Assembly: GCA_015258785.1 (NCBI GenBank)
Contig: JABZHP010000032.1
Coordinates: 1-12,953 of the forward strand
Reading direction: 5' to 3'
Length of the DNA stretch: 12,953 nt
Origin: Atopobium sp.
GTDB lineage: Bacteria; Actinomycetota; Coriobacteriia; Coriobacteriales; Atopobiaceae
The notes below the pieces were generated by a model. The model saw only the letters and a list, made by a program, of their open reading frames with translations. It was not told the DNA's origin and made no database searches. Both the position numbers and the translations under genes were made by a program. Position 1 is the stretch's first letter. Each line of letters begins with the position of its first letter. This document shows positions 7,379 through 12,953 of the stretch, in pieces.

Positions 7379-7430
7379 CTAAAAATGCATCTATGCAAAG
7401 CCATCAAAGCCTTTGAACTGCAGAAATATT

Positions 7431-8675
7431 CTAGTCAGTAATAAACTCTGCAGGAGCAAGCTCTTTATGACGAGCAGCAAGCTTTTTAGGTAGCTTATAT
7501 GAAGGACACTGGCTAAAGTCAATATACTCAATATGCTGCATAAGGTCATCAATCATGGCTTCATGGTCAAAGGAATTCCATGCTTCAAGAACTTCTCGCA
7601 TTCTTGCATGAGTCTCAGGACGGCGAGGCATAAACAATGTGCAGCAATCAGGAGCCGTCTGCGTTGAGATATCAAACGTGTTGATATCTTGGGCGCGACG
7701 GATAATTTCTTGCTTGTCAGAGCCAATCAGAGGCCTCAAAACAGGTATGGTAACTGCCTCGTTGACAGCAGCAATGTTATCAAGTGTCTGAGAAGCAACT
7801 TGACCAAGTGACTCACCAGTTACCAGGGCTTTAGCACCCTCAAGCTCTGCAATCTTCTGTGCAATGATGTACATCACACGACGATACATAATGACACGAA
7901 GAGCCTGTGGAACGGCAAGAGAAATCTCACGCTGGTGCTCGCCAAAAGGCACAACATACATTCTGCCAATAAGACCAGCAGGCTCAAGAGCCTCAATGAT
8001 ATCCTGGCACAGATATTCACTGGTATCGGAAGTCATAGGGCGTCCAGAGAAGTGAACAGGAATAACCGTAGCTCCCCTACGACCAACCATCCATGTGGCA
8101 ACAGGCGAATCGATACCGCTAGAAAGAAGCGACACAACCTTACCCGCGGTACCAACAGGAAGACCGCCGACGCCGTGAATAGATGCAGCGTAAACGTATG
8201 CGTTGCCCTGAACAACATGTACATAGACCGTCATGTCAGGATTGTGCATCTGAACTTTTTTATCGGGGAAATTCTCGCAAAGGACTGCGCCTACAAGCTG
8301 GTTAATCTCAATGGAATGCTTTGGATAGACTGTTGAGGAACGACGAGCATGAACTTTAAACGTAGTAAAGTCACCGGACTCCCCCAGCGCCTTCACGGCG
8401 GCGTTACAAAACTCCTGCTCATCTAAGCCACAACGATACGCCAAAGAAGCACGTGCAACGCCAGGAACCTGGGCCACAGCATGTTGCAGCTCTTCAGTTG
8501 CTTGTTTATCAGTGGTTTCTACAAGAAGGTAGCCAGAAATGCGAGAAACCCCCGCCACTGGAAAGTGTCGGAGGGCTCGTCGCAAATTTGTTACCAACTG
8601 ATTTTCAAAAGTGGATCGGTTCTTACCCTTTAAACCAATTTCGTGGTAGTGAACCAGACATACTCTTTCAGTCAT
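7431..8675 (-). CDS. thiI: tRNA 4-thiouridine synthase ThiI (short form, no rhodanese domain)
   Basis: ATP-dependent sulfurtransferase that makes 4-thiouridine at tRNA position 8 and, in some bacteria, serves thiazole synthesis. Domains in the 414-residue protein: an N-terminal ferredoxin-like part beginning HYHEIGLKGKNR (9-20), a THUMP domain (about 60-165), and a PP-loop adenylating domain with VVSLLSSGIDSPVA (180-193). A conserved TAPDCCTLFMPRRPETHA segment (about 340-357) holds a Cys pair at 344-345. The protein ends before where the E. coli-type rhodanese domain with the second catalytic Cys would begin, as in Bacillus-type ThiI, which relies on a separate cysteine desulfurase. In the PP-loop, SSGxDS replaces the usual SGGxDS. 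The ATG at 8675 lies five bases after rpoZ with only a weak AAGAG site, suggesting translational coupling. It is the last gene of its unit and ends at a strong terminator. Confidence 0.95.
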   Translation of the reverse strand: MTERVCLVHYHEIGLKGKNRSTFENQLVTNLRRALRHFPVAGVSRISGYLLVETTDKQATEELQHAVAQVPGVARASLAYRCGLDEQEFCNAAVKALGESGDFTTFKVHARRSSTVYPKHSIEINQLVGAVLCENFPDKKVQMHNPDMTVYVHVVQGNAYVYAASIHGVGGLPVGTAGKVVSLLSSGIDSPVATWMVGRRGATVIPVHFSGRPMTSDTSEYLCQDIIEALEPAGLIGRMYVVPFGEHQREISLAVPQALRVIMYRRVMYIIAQKIAELEGAKALVTGESLGQVASQTLDNIAAVNEAVTIPVLRPLIGSDKQEIIRRAQDINTFDISTQTAPDCCTLFMPRRPETHARMREVLEAWNSFDHEAMIDDLMQHIEYIDFSQCPSYKLPKKLAARHKELAPAEFITD

Positions 8676-8680
8676 AACTC

Positions 8681-8965
8681 TTAGTAAACGATGGTGTTCT
8701 CGCCCTTAATAGCCTCGTCAAAAGAATCTTTAACAAAGCCAAGGGTACCGTCGTTAATCTCTTTCATAGCAATAGAGACAGAATCTTTACCACTTGCAAC
8801 AGTAGTAATGTCATCAAAATCCTGAACAGCGGTTACACGTAGGTGCTGACCGTGAAGCATATTGTTAATATCGCAAGCACGCTTAGAAGCAAGTGAGCAA
8901 AGCAAGAATGGATTCTGCTCAGTCTTCTGAAGCAGGCTGTCAATCTCAGGCTTAATAACAGACAT
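8681..8965 (-). CDS. rpoZ: RNA polymerase omega subunit
   Basis: Small subunit that chaperones beta-prime folding and stabilises core RNA polymerase. The 94-residue protein carries the family core NPFLLCSLASKRACDINNML (about 18-37, equivalent to the conserved aKRArqi helix) and a later IAMKEINDGTLGF segment (about 65-77). The start codon overlaps the gmk stop by one base (TAATG), with GGAGGT about nine bases upstream. Following gmk is the usual order in actinobacteria and many other bacteria, so it is read from the same mRNA as mihF and gmk. The thiI gene follows only five bases later. The family is variable in sequence, but motif, size and position agree. Confidence 0.92.
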   Translation of the reverse strand: MSVIKPEIDSLLQKTEQNPFLLCSLASKRACDINNMLHGQHLRVTAVQDFDDITTVASGKDSVSIAMKEINDGTLGFVKDSFDEAIKGENTIVY

Positions 8966-9543
8966 TAAAGCTGACCTCCGTCTGATTCATAGTCATCAAA
9001 AACTTCCTCGAGCTTGCCCAGAGCAGTCTCAAGGTTGTCGTTCACAATGCAAACAGTATAGTCGTTTGCATGCTCCATTTCACGCGAAGCATTAGAAAGT
9101 CTCGTAGAAATGGTCTTCTCGTCTTCTGTACCACGACCTCTAAGGCGCTGTTCAAGCTCTTCAAATGAAGGTGGCTTAATAAAGACGAGAATGGCGTTGG
9201 GATATTGTTTGTGGACCATAAGTCCACCCTGAACGTCAATCTCTAGAACAACAGACTGACCTGCAGAAATCAGGCGATCAACCTCGGATTTGAGCGTGCC
9301 ATAGCAATGGCCATGAACATGAGCCCATTCAAGGAATTCACCAGCATCAACGCGCTTTTTAAATTCTTCATCGGAGAGAAAATGATACGCAACTCCATCG
9401 ACTTCTCCTGGTCGTGGAGAGCGCGTAGTAGCCGAAACCGTCAGGCCTAGGTTTGGGCGCTTGTCCCTCAACAGAGAGACAAGCGTTCCTTTTCCTACAC
9501 CTGACGGTCCAGATACTACAAAAAGTTTGGCTGAACGAGCCAC
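8965..9543 (-). CDS. gmk: Guanylate kinase
   Basis: Cytoplasmic enzyme that phosphorylates GMP to GDP with ATP, in purine nucleotide supply and recycling of GMP. The 192 residues match the family's usual size. Visible motifs are the P-loop GPSGVGKGT (12-20), TTRSPRPGEVDG (39-50, GMP binding), FLEWAHVHGHCYGT (about 70-83), EIDVQGG (101-107) and the lid segment RLRGRGTEDEKTISTRL (about 133-149). The start is GTG, overlapping the mihF stop by one base (TAGTG). No strong ribosome binding site sits at normal distance (GAGG is about 14 bases away), so translational coupling to mihF is likely. The neighbours mihF upstream and rpoZ downstream are the standard actinobacterial set. Confidence 0.97.
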   Translation of the reverse strand: MARSAKLFVVSGPSGVGKGTLVSLLRDKRPNLGLTVSATTRSPRPGEVDGVAYHFLSDEEFKKRVDAGEFLEWAHVHGHCYGTLKSEVDRLISAGQSVVLEIDVQGGLMVHKQYPNAILVFIKPPSFEELEQRLRGRGTEDEKTISTRLSNASREMEHANDYTVCIVNDNLETALGKLEEVFDDYESDGGQL

Positions 9544-9851
9544 TACTTGGTCAGTGCCTCGAGGAGCTGCTCACGCTGACGAGCGCCAAGGCCCTTAACG
9601 CGGCGAGTTGCGGAAATTCCGAGCTCGTCCATAATCTTTGCTGCCTTTGCCTTGCCATAGCCAGGAAGGGACTCGATAAGAGCGGAAACCTTCATACGCT
9701 CAGCAATAGGATCGGTAGAATCAAGGACCTCTTTAAGGGAGACCTTACCAGTCTTAACCTTCTCGCGAAGCTCTGCACGAGCATGACGAGCCTGAGCTGC
9801 CTTCTCAAGTGCTGCCTTGCGCTGCTCATCGGTAAGTGTAGGTAGAGCCAT
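9543..9851 (-). CDS. mihF: Actinobacterial integration host factor (mIHF-type nucleoid protein)
   Basis: Small basic DNA-binding nucleoid protein of the actinobacterial IHF family, unrelated in fold to HU/IHF of proteobacteria; in mycobacteria and Streptomyces it binds and compacts chromosomal DNA. From ATG 9851 it has 102 residues. The N-terminus MALPTLTDEQRKAALEKAA is typical. The helix-two-turn-helix region MKVSALIESLPGYGKAKAAK (53-72) leads into IMDELGI, ATRRVKG and LGARQREQLL (about 88-97). I chose ATG 9851 because a perfect GGAGG lies five bases upstream and MALP is the family start; an upstream in-frame ATG at 9866 would place the ribosome binding site inside the coding region. It is first of mihF-gmk-rpoZ-thiI, 163 bases after pyrF, with a palindrome just upstream. 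Confidence 0.94.
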   Translation of the reverse strand: MALPTLTDEQRKAALEKAAQARHARAELREKVKTGKVSLKEVLDSTDPIAERMKVSALIESLPGYGKAKAAKIMDELGISATRRVKGLGARQREQLLEALTK

Positions 9852-9869
9852 TGTTCCTCCAAACATCGT

Positions 9870-9890
9870 TTTCGTACGTCATATACGAAA
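9870..9890. repeat. Palindrome upstream of mihF (TTTCGTA-N7-TACGAAA)
   Basis: Perfect seven-base arms TTTCGTA (9870-9876) and TACGAAA (9884-9890) are separated by seven bases, 18 bases upstream of the mihF start codon. It lies between a candidate promoter (TTGCTG at 9917-9922, TAAATT at 9894-9899, 17-base spacing, minus strand) and the ribosome binding site, close to the expected transcription start. It could be an operator or a leader hairpin; the sequence alone does not decide. Confidence 0.5.
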
Positions 9891-9893
9891 CTC

Positions 9894-9922
9894 AATTTAA
9901 TGTGCCTTTTGCACTTCAGCAA
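9894..9922 (-). promoter_or_regulatory. Candidate promoter of mihF-gmk-rpoZ-thiI
   Basis: On the minus strand, TTGCTG (9922-9917) and TAAATT (9899-9894) stand 17 bases apart, with three and four matches to the -35 and -10 consensus. The spacing is ideal but the hexamers are weak. It overlaps the short inverted repeat TTTTGC/GCAAAA (9907-9912, 9919-9924). The unit may also be read through from pyrF, since no clear terminator separates them. Confidence 0.3.
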
Positions 9923-10014
9923 AATAGTTTGCCACATAACACGTTATTTACAAGGGGTTTTTTAATATTTCCGCATCAAAAACCACCTGTTCATCACAAT
10001 TCCAACAACTTCCG

Positions 10015-10746
10015 TTAATTTTTGAGCTCCGAAATGATGGATTCAAATGCTTTGACTGGATCGTTTGCGCAGGTAATTGGCCTACCAACTACCAATTTGC
10101 TTGCTCCAGCCTTAATTGCAGCTGAAGGTGTGGAAATTCTGACCTGATCGCCCTTCTCGGCACCTTCTGGACGTACTCCTGGGGTCACAATGAGTGCATT
10201 TGGTCCCAAAAGCTCTCTCATTTCTTGAGCTTCCTGAGGAGAGCAGACAATTCCGTCAGCGCCAGCGTTGTAAGAAAGAGATGCCAAACGAGCAACTTCA
10301 TCCTTAATAGATCCGTCTACGCCAATGGAGTGGAGCGCGTCCTCATCCATGCTGGTAAGCACAGAGATAGCCACCAGTTTGGTACGGCCAGACTCATCAA
10401 CGTCACGCTCTGCTGCAGCCTCTTCTGCACCCTCACGACCAGCAGCAATCATCTGAGCGGTTCCCAGGCCGTGAATAGAAAGAATGTCTGCACCAGAAAG
10501 CGATGCAGAGTGGACAGCGCCCTTAACCTGGAATGGAATGTCGTGCACCTTGAGGTCCAAGAACACCTTGAAGCCGCGAGCATGCATCTCGTCCACCATC
10601 GAGGGTCCGTAGCGATAAAAGAGCGTCATGCCAACCTTAACCCAGCATGCATGGCCGGCGAGAAGATCGGTGAGCTCCAAAGCTCTTTCTCTTGTGCAAT
10701 CAAGCGCAACAATAACGGCGTCGCGTGCCTGCTCGTCTGTTAGCAT
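10015..10746 (-). CDS. pyrF: Orotidine 5'-phosphate decarboxylase
   Basis: Last step of UMP synthesis: decarboxylation of OMP, in the cytoplasm, without cofactor. The 243 residues form a TIM barrel: VIVALDC (11-17), WVKVGMTLFYRYGP (35-48), the catalytic DLKVHDIP (64-71, the family's D-x-K-x-x-D array), SIHGLG (90-95), PGVRPEG (189-195) and VVGRPIT (219-225, phosphate binding). ATG 10746 overlaps the pyrD stop by seven bases (ATGCTAA), with GGAG about seven bases upstream. It belongs to the pyrC-pyrK-pyrD-pyrF run. No convincing intrinsic terminator follows before mihF. Confidence 0.97.
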   Translation of the reverse strand: MLTDEQARDAVIVALDCTRERALELTDLLAGHACWVKVGMTLFYRYGPSMVDEMHARGFKVFLDLKVHDIPFQVKGAVHSASLSGADILSIHGLGTAQMIAAGREGAEEAAAERDVDESGRTKLVAISVLTSMDEDALHSIGVDGSIKDEVARLASLSYNAGADGIVCSPQEAQEMRELLGPNALIVTPGVRPEGAEKGDQVRISTPSAAIKAGASKLVVGRPITCANDPVKAFESIISELKN

Positions 10747-11666
10747 TCAACAGCTCCAATCAGCTCGTGGATGTCAGATACTCCCTGAGACTTTGCCCAG
10801 TCAGTAAGCTCGTTCAGAATACGTGGAGCGCACATCGGGTCGTAAAGGTTTGCAGAACCCACCGAGACAGCCGTAGCGCCCGCAAGGATAAACTCTGCAG
10901 CATCCTCGCCCGTTTCTACGCCGCCAACGCCACAGATAGGAATGGAGACCGCTTGTGCACACTCCCAAACCATACGAACTGCAGCGTTATGGCAGAGAGG
11001 ACCACTCAGGCCGCCAGTTGGCTTAGAGAGCCTGCTCTTTCTGGTGTGGACGTTAATTGACATGCCTGGAATAGAGTTGATGAGCGTAAGCCCATCAGCG
11101 CCTGCGGCCTCAAAAGCTTTACCAATCTCGGCAACGTTGACAGGGGCCATCTTAACCAGAATAGGCAGCTTTGTCAGAGGACGAACTGCCTTCATAATCT
11201 CTGTAGCCTGCTCTGGAGTACCACCGAGGGGCTTACCGCCCTTCTCGAGATTTGGACAACTCACGTTAAGCTCAATGCCCGAGACGTGTGGGTGCAGCTC
11301 TTCAAGGCGCTCAACAACATCAATCATCTCCTGAACGGAGTGTGCCGCCATCTGCATGATGACGCGCGTACCACGACCTTCAAGATCTTTCATGTAGTCA
11401 TCAGTGTGGGCGATAAAATCGTCCACTCCAGGATTTGCAAGGCCAACGCTGTTCATCATGCCGCCGTTGAGCTCACACATACGAGGAGCTGGGTTTCCTT
11501 CCCAAGGAACGCGAGCAACACCCTTCATAGTGATGGCGCCAAGTAGAGAAACGTCGTAGAAACCCTCAAACTGCCAACCGTAGCCAAAGGTACCCGCAGC
11601 AGTATTGATAGGATTTTTCATCTGGATACCGCCAAGATTGACGGCCATTTTTACCTGATCTACCAT
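10740..11666 (-). CDS. pyrD: Dihydroorotate dehydrogenase, class 1B catalytic subunit
   Basis: FMN subunit of the NAD-dependent dihydroorotate dehydrogenase, oxidising dihydroorotate to orotate together with PyrK. At 308 residues it is full length. Motifs: NPINTAAGTFGYG (18-30), ITMKG with Lys 48, NSVGLANPG (72-80), NVSCPN (134-139) with Cys 137, KMAP (172-175), LINS (195-198), GGLSG (218-222) and GVGGV (246-250). A Cys rather than a Ser as catalytic base marks class 1, and the adjacent pyrK marks class 1B, which works without quinones or oxygen. ATG 11666 has an excellent AAAGGAGAT six bases upstream and overlaps the pyrK stop by seven bases (ATGGTAG). Confidence 0.97.
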   Translation of the reverse strand: MVDQVKMAVNLGGIQMKNPINTAAGTFGYGWQFEGFYDVSLLGAITMKGVARVPWEGNPAPRMCELNGGMMNSVGLANPGVDDFIAHTDDYMKDLEGRGTRVIMQMAAHSVQEMIDVVERLEELHPHVSGIELNVSCPNLEKGGKPLGGTPEQATEIMKAVRPLTKLPILVKMAPVNVAEIGKAFEAAGADGLTLINSIPGMSINVHTRKSRLSKPTGGLSGPLCHNAAVRMVWECAQAVSIPICGVGGVETGEDAAEFILAGATAVSVGSANLYDPMCAPRILNELTDWAKSQGVSDIHELIGAVEC

Positions 11667-12454
11667 GCGATCTCCTTTGCCTCAAAGACAGGACCAACCA
11701 TGCAAGCAGACGCATAGCCGCCCTTAGCAAGTGGGACATTGCAGGTGTTGCATGCGCCAAAGGCGCAGCTCATCATGCGTTCCATAGAAACCTGGCAGGC
11801 AACGTTGTTGGCAATTGCAAGCTTGGCTACGCTTCTCATCATAGGCTCTGGACCGCAGGTATACACAGCGTCCCAAACACCTTGGCTCAAAGGTTCCTCC
11901 AAAGCTGCTGTTACAAAGCCCTTGGTACCCTTAGAACCGTCATCCGTTGTGACGTACACGTTCTGTGCGCCCAAGGCGAGAAGATCTTCTTCTCCAAAGA
12001 GTTTCTCGGCAGTTTGTGCGCCAATAACCGCGTCAAACTCAACACCTAGCTCGGTAAGCTTGCGCGCTGCAGCGATGATTGGCGTGATACCCACACCTCC
12101 TGCTACCAGGACGCTTCTCTTGCTAGAGGCGTTGAGGCGCCAGGGGCGGCCGCAAGGAGCAGTCATGTCACTGGCGTCACCAGGCTTCATCTGAGAAAGC
12201 CTGCGTGTACCCTCGCCTACCGTTGCGTAGATAAGTTCCAGCGTATCGGTAGCTTTATCAGCAAGCGAGAAGGACAGTGGGATGCGAAGAATATGGCGCT
12301 TATCGCCTGGAACATTGACGTTTACAAACTGACCAGGCTCCAAGGACTTACAAAGACCTGGCACCTCAAGCTGAACTCTATACAGATTCTGGGCAACCTG
12401 GATATTGCTCAGAACTGTAAAGTCAAATACCTGTACATTTCCACGTAGTGGCAT
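11660..12454 (-). CDS. pyrK: Dihydroorotate dehydrogenase electron-transfer subunit
   Basis: FAD and [2Fe-2S] subunit that passes electrons from the PyrD FMN to NAD. Of 264 residues, the N-terminal half is a ferredoxin-reductase FAD barrel with RIPLSFS (57-63). An NAD-binding domain follows, with VAGGVGITP (117-125) and CGPEPMM (200-206). The C-terminal cluster ligands are Cys 230, 235, 238 and 251, spaced C-x4-C-x2-C-x12-C, in MSCAFGACNTC and ending CMVGPVFEAKEI. All four ligands are present. ATG 12454 overlaps the pyrC stop by one base (TAATG), with GGAGG about nine bases upstream. Its place directly before pyrD confirms the 1B heterotetramer. Confidence 0.97.
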   Translation of the reverse strand: MPLRGNVQVFDFTVLSNIQVAQNLYRVQLEVPGLCKSLEPGQFVNVNVPGDKRHILRIPLSFSLADKATDTLELIYATVGEGTRRLSQMKPGDASDMTAPCGRPWRLNASSKRSVLVAGGVGITPIIAAARKLTELGVEFDAVIGAQTAEKLFGEEDLLALGAQNVYVTTDDGSKGTKGFVTAALEEPLSQGVWDAVYTCGPEPMMRSVAKLAIANNVACQVSMERMMSCAFGACNTCNVPLAKGGYASACMVGPVFEAKEIAW

Positions 12455-12953
12455 TACTTTTCCCCTCCAGGAACAACTACCTCATTGGCAAGAACACGCT
12501 TGCCGTCAACAAACACATCAGTTGCAACACCATAAAGCTCTGCGCCAATAAAGGCCGAGTTCTTAGACTTGCTCTCAAAATACTCTGGCGTAATCTGAAC
12601 CTTCTTTTCTGGGTCAAAAAGGGTCAGATCAGCCTTATAGCCAGCAGCAATCTTAACAGGCTCAAGGCGCAGAATACGACGAGGATTAACGGCCATTGCG
12701 CGAACAAGACCAGTGTAAGACAGCTTGTTGGTGCGCACCATATTGGTGATCATCAGAGGCAGCGAAGTCTCAAGGCCAATGCAGCCAAAGTAAGAGATTT
12801 CCCACTCACAGTCCTTCTCGTGAGCTGCATGGGGTGCATGGTCGGTAACAATGCAATCAACTGTACCATCCGCAACAGCAGCCTGAAGTGCAAGAGCATC
12901 CTCAGCGGTTCTGAGTGGTGGATTCATCTTAAGGTTGGTGTTATACGTATCGG
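12454..12953 (-). CDS. pyrC: Dihydroorotase, C-terminal part (5' end beyond window)
   Basis: Zinc amidohydrolase that interconverts carbamoyl aspartate and dihydroorotate. About 165 C-terminal codons are inside the window; the frame is open to the right edge. An ATG at 12927 is internal: in-frame residues before it (DTYNTNLK) continue into the family motif KMNPPLR. Further motifs are TDHAPHAAHEK with the catalytic Asp, FGCIGLETSLPL, NPRRIL and ADLTLFDP near the end. This matches the bacterial type with a TDHAPH motif (class I). It is the first visible gene of the pyr run and its stop overlaps the pyrK start by one base. Confidence 0.96.
   Translation of the reverse strand, partial: DTYNTNLKMNPPLRTAEDALALQAAVADGTVDCIVTDHAPHAAHEKDCEWEISYFGCIGLETSLPLMITNMVRTNKLSYTGLVRAMAVNPRRILRLEPVKIAAGYKADLTLFDPEKKVQITPEYFESKSKNSAFIGAELYGVATDVFVDGKRVLANEVVVPGGEK

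Noticed and set aside
7935..8336. Plus-strand open frame of 133 codons, and similar frames opposite gmk/mihF (9453-9845), pyrF (10225-10743) and pyrK (11739-12194)
   Set aside because: All are mirror frames of well-conserved genes on the other strand, with low-complexity, unrecognisable products.
9543..9866. Longer mihF reading from ATG 9866
   Set aside because: This would place the GGAGG ribosome binding site inside the gene; ATG 9851 has ideal spacing and gives the typical MALP start.
9954..9987. Possible terminator after pyrF (GGTTTTT/AAAAACC arms with a bulge)
   Set aside because: The loop is about 14 bases, the stem is mostly A-T pairs, and no T-run follows on the minus strand.
12454..12927. 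A short complete gene starting at ATG 12927
   Set aside because: The frame continues upstream to the edge and the residues before the ATG belong to the dihydroorotase KMNPPLR motif region.
1..12953. Search for CRISPR arrays, transposases, phage genes, attachment sites, tRNA or rRNA
   Set aside because: No spaced direct repeats, no mobile-element proteins and no RNA gene features were seen; nearly all sequence is accounted for by core housekeeping genes.

Overview
The window reads as ordinary chromosome from a low-to-moderate GC actinobacterium, most likely an anaerobic Coriobacteriia/Atopobiaceae member of the Lancefieldella/Atopobium type. That placement is inference. It rests on an actinobacterial-type integration host factor (mIHF) next to gmk and rpoZ, on an NAD-linked PyrDB/PyrK dihydroorotate dehydrogenase typical of anaerobes and Gram-positives, on a mixed base composition that looks mid-40s % GC, and on the usual Gram-positive order comEA-comEC-holA / rpsT / lepA. 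I see no mobile element, CRISPR array, tRNA or rRNA. Twelve protein genes are on the minus strand and one (rpsT) is on the plus strand; no gap between genes exceeds about 265 bases.

Layout in minus-strand transcription order, from the right edge: pyrC (5' end outside the window), pyrK, pyrD and pyrF form a tightly overlapping pyrimidine operon (overlaps of 1 to 7 bases). After a 163-base gap with no clear terminator come mihF, gmk, rpoZ and thiI, again almost without spacing, closed by a strong intrinsic terminator at about 7350-7378. A 264-base gap carrying an imperfect inverted repeat precedes comEA, comEC and holA, which also overlap one another. holA converges on rpsT, and one hairpin with T-runs on both sides (3031-3058) can end both transcripts. 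rpsT and lepA are divergent from a 108-base promoter region. lepA is followed 9 bases later by a dus gene that runs off the left edge.

Functionally the window combines UMP synthesis (dihydroorotase, dihydroorotate dehydrogenase, OMP decarboxylase), GMP phosphorylation, nucleoid architecture (mIHF), an RNA polymerase subunit (omega), tRNA modification (ThiI, Dus), the DNA-uptake channel of natural transformation (ComEA/ComEC), the clamp-loader delta subunit and two translation proteins (S20, EF4/LepA). No gene looks like a previously undescribed system. The points worth a second look are regulatory or structural: the inverted repeat ahead of comEA, the palindrome at the mihF leader, a probably leaderless lepA, the pyr-to-gmk-to-thiI gene run, and motif variants in ComEC and ThiI.
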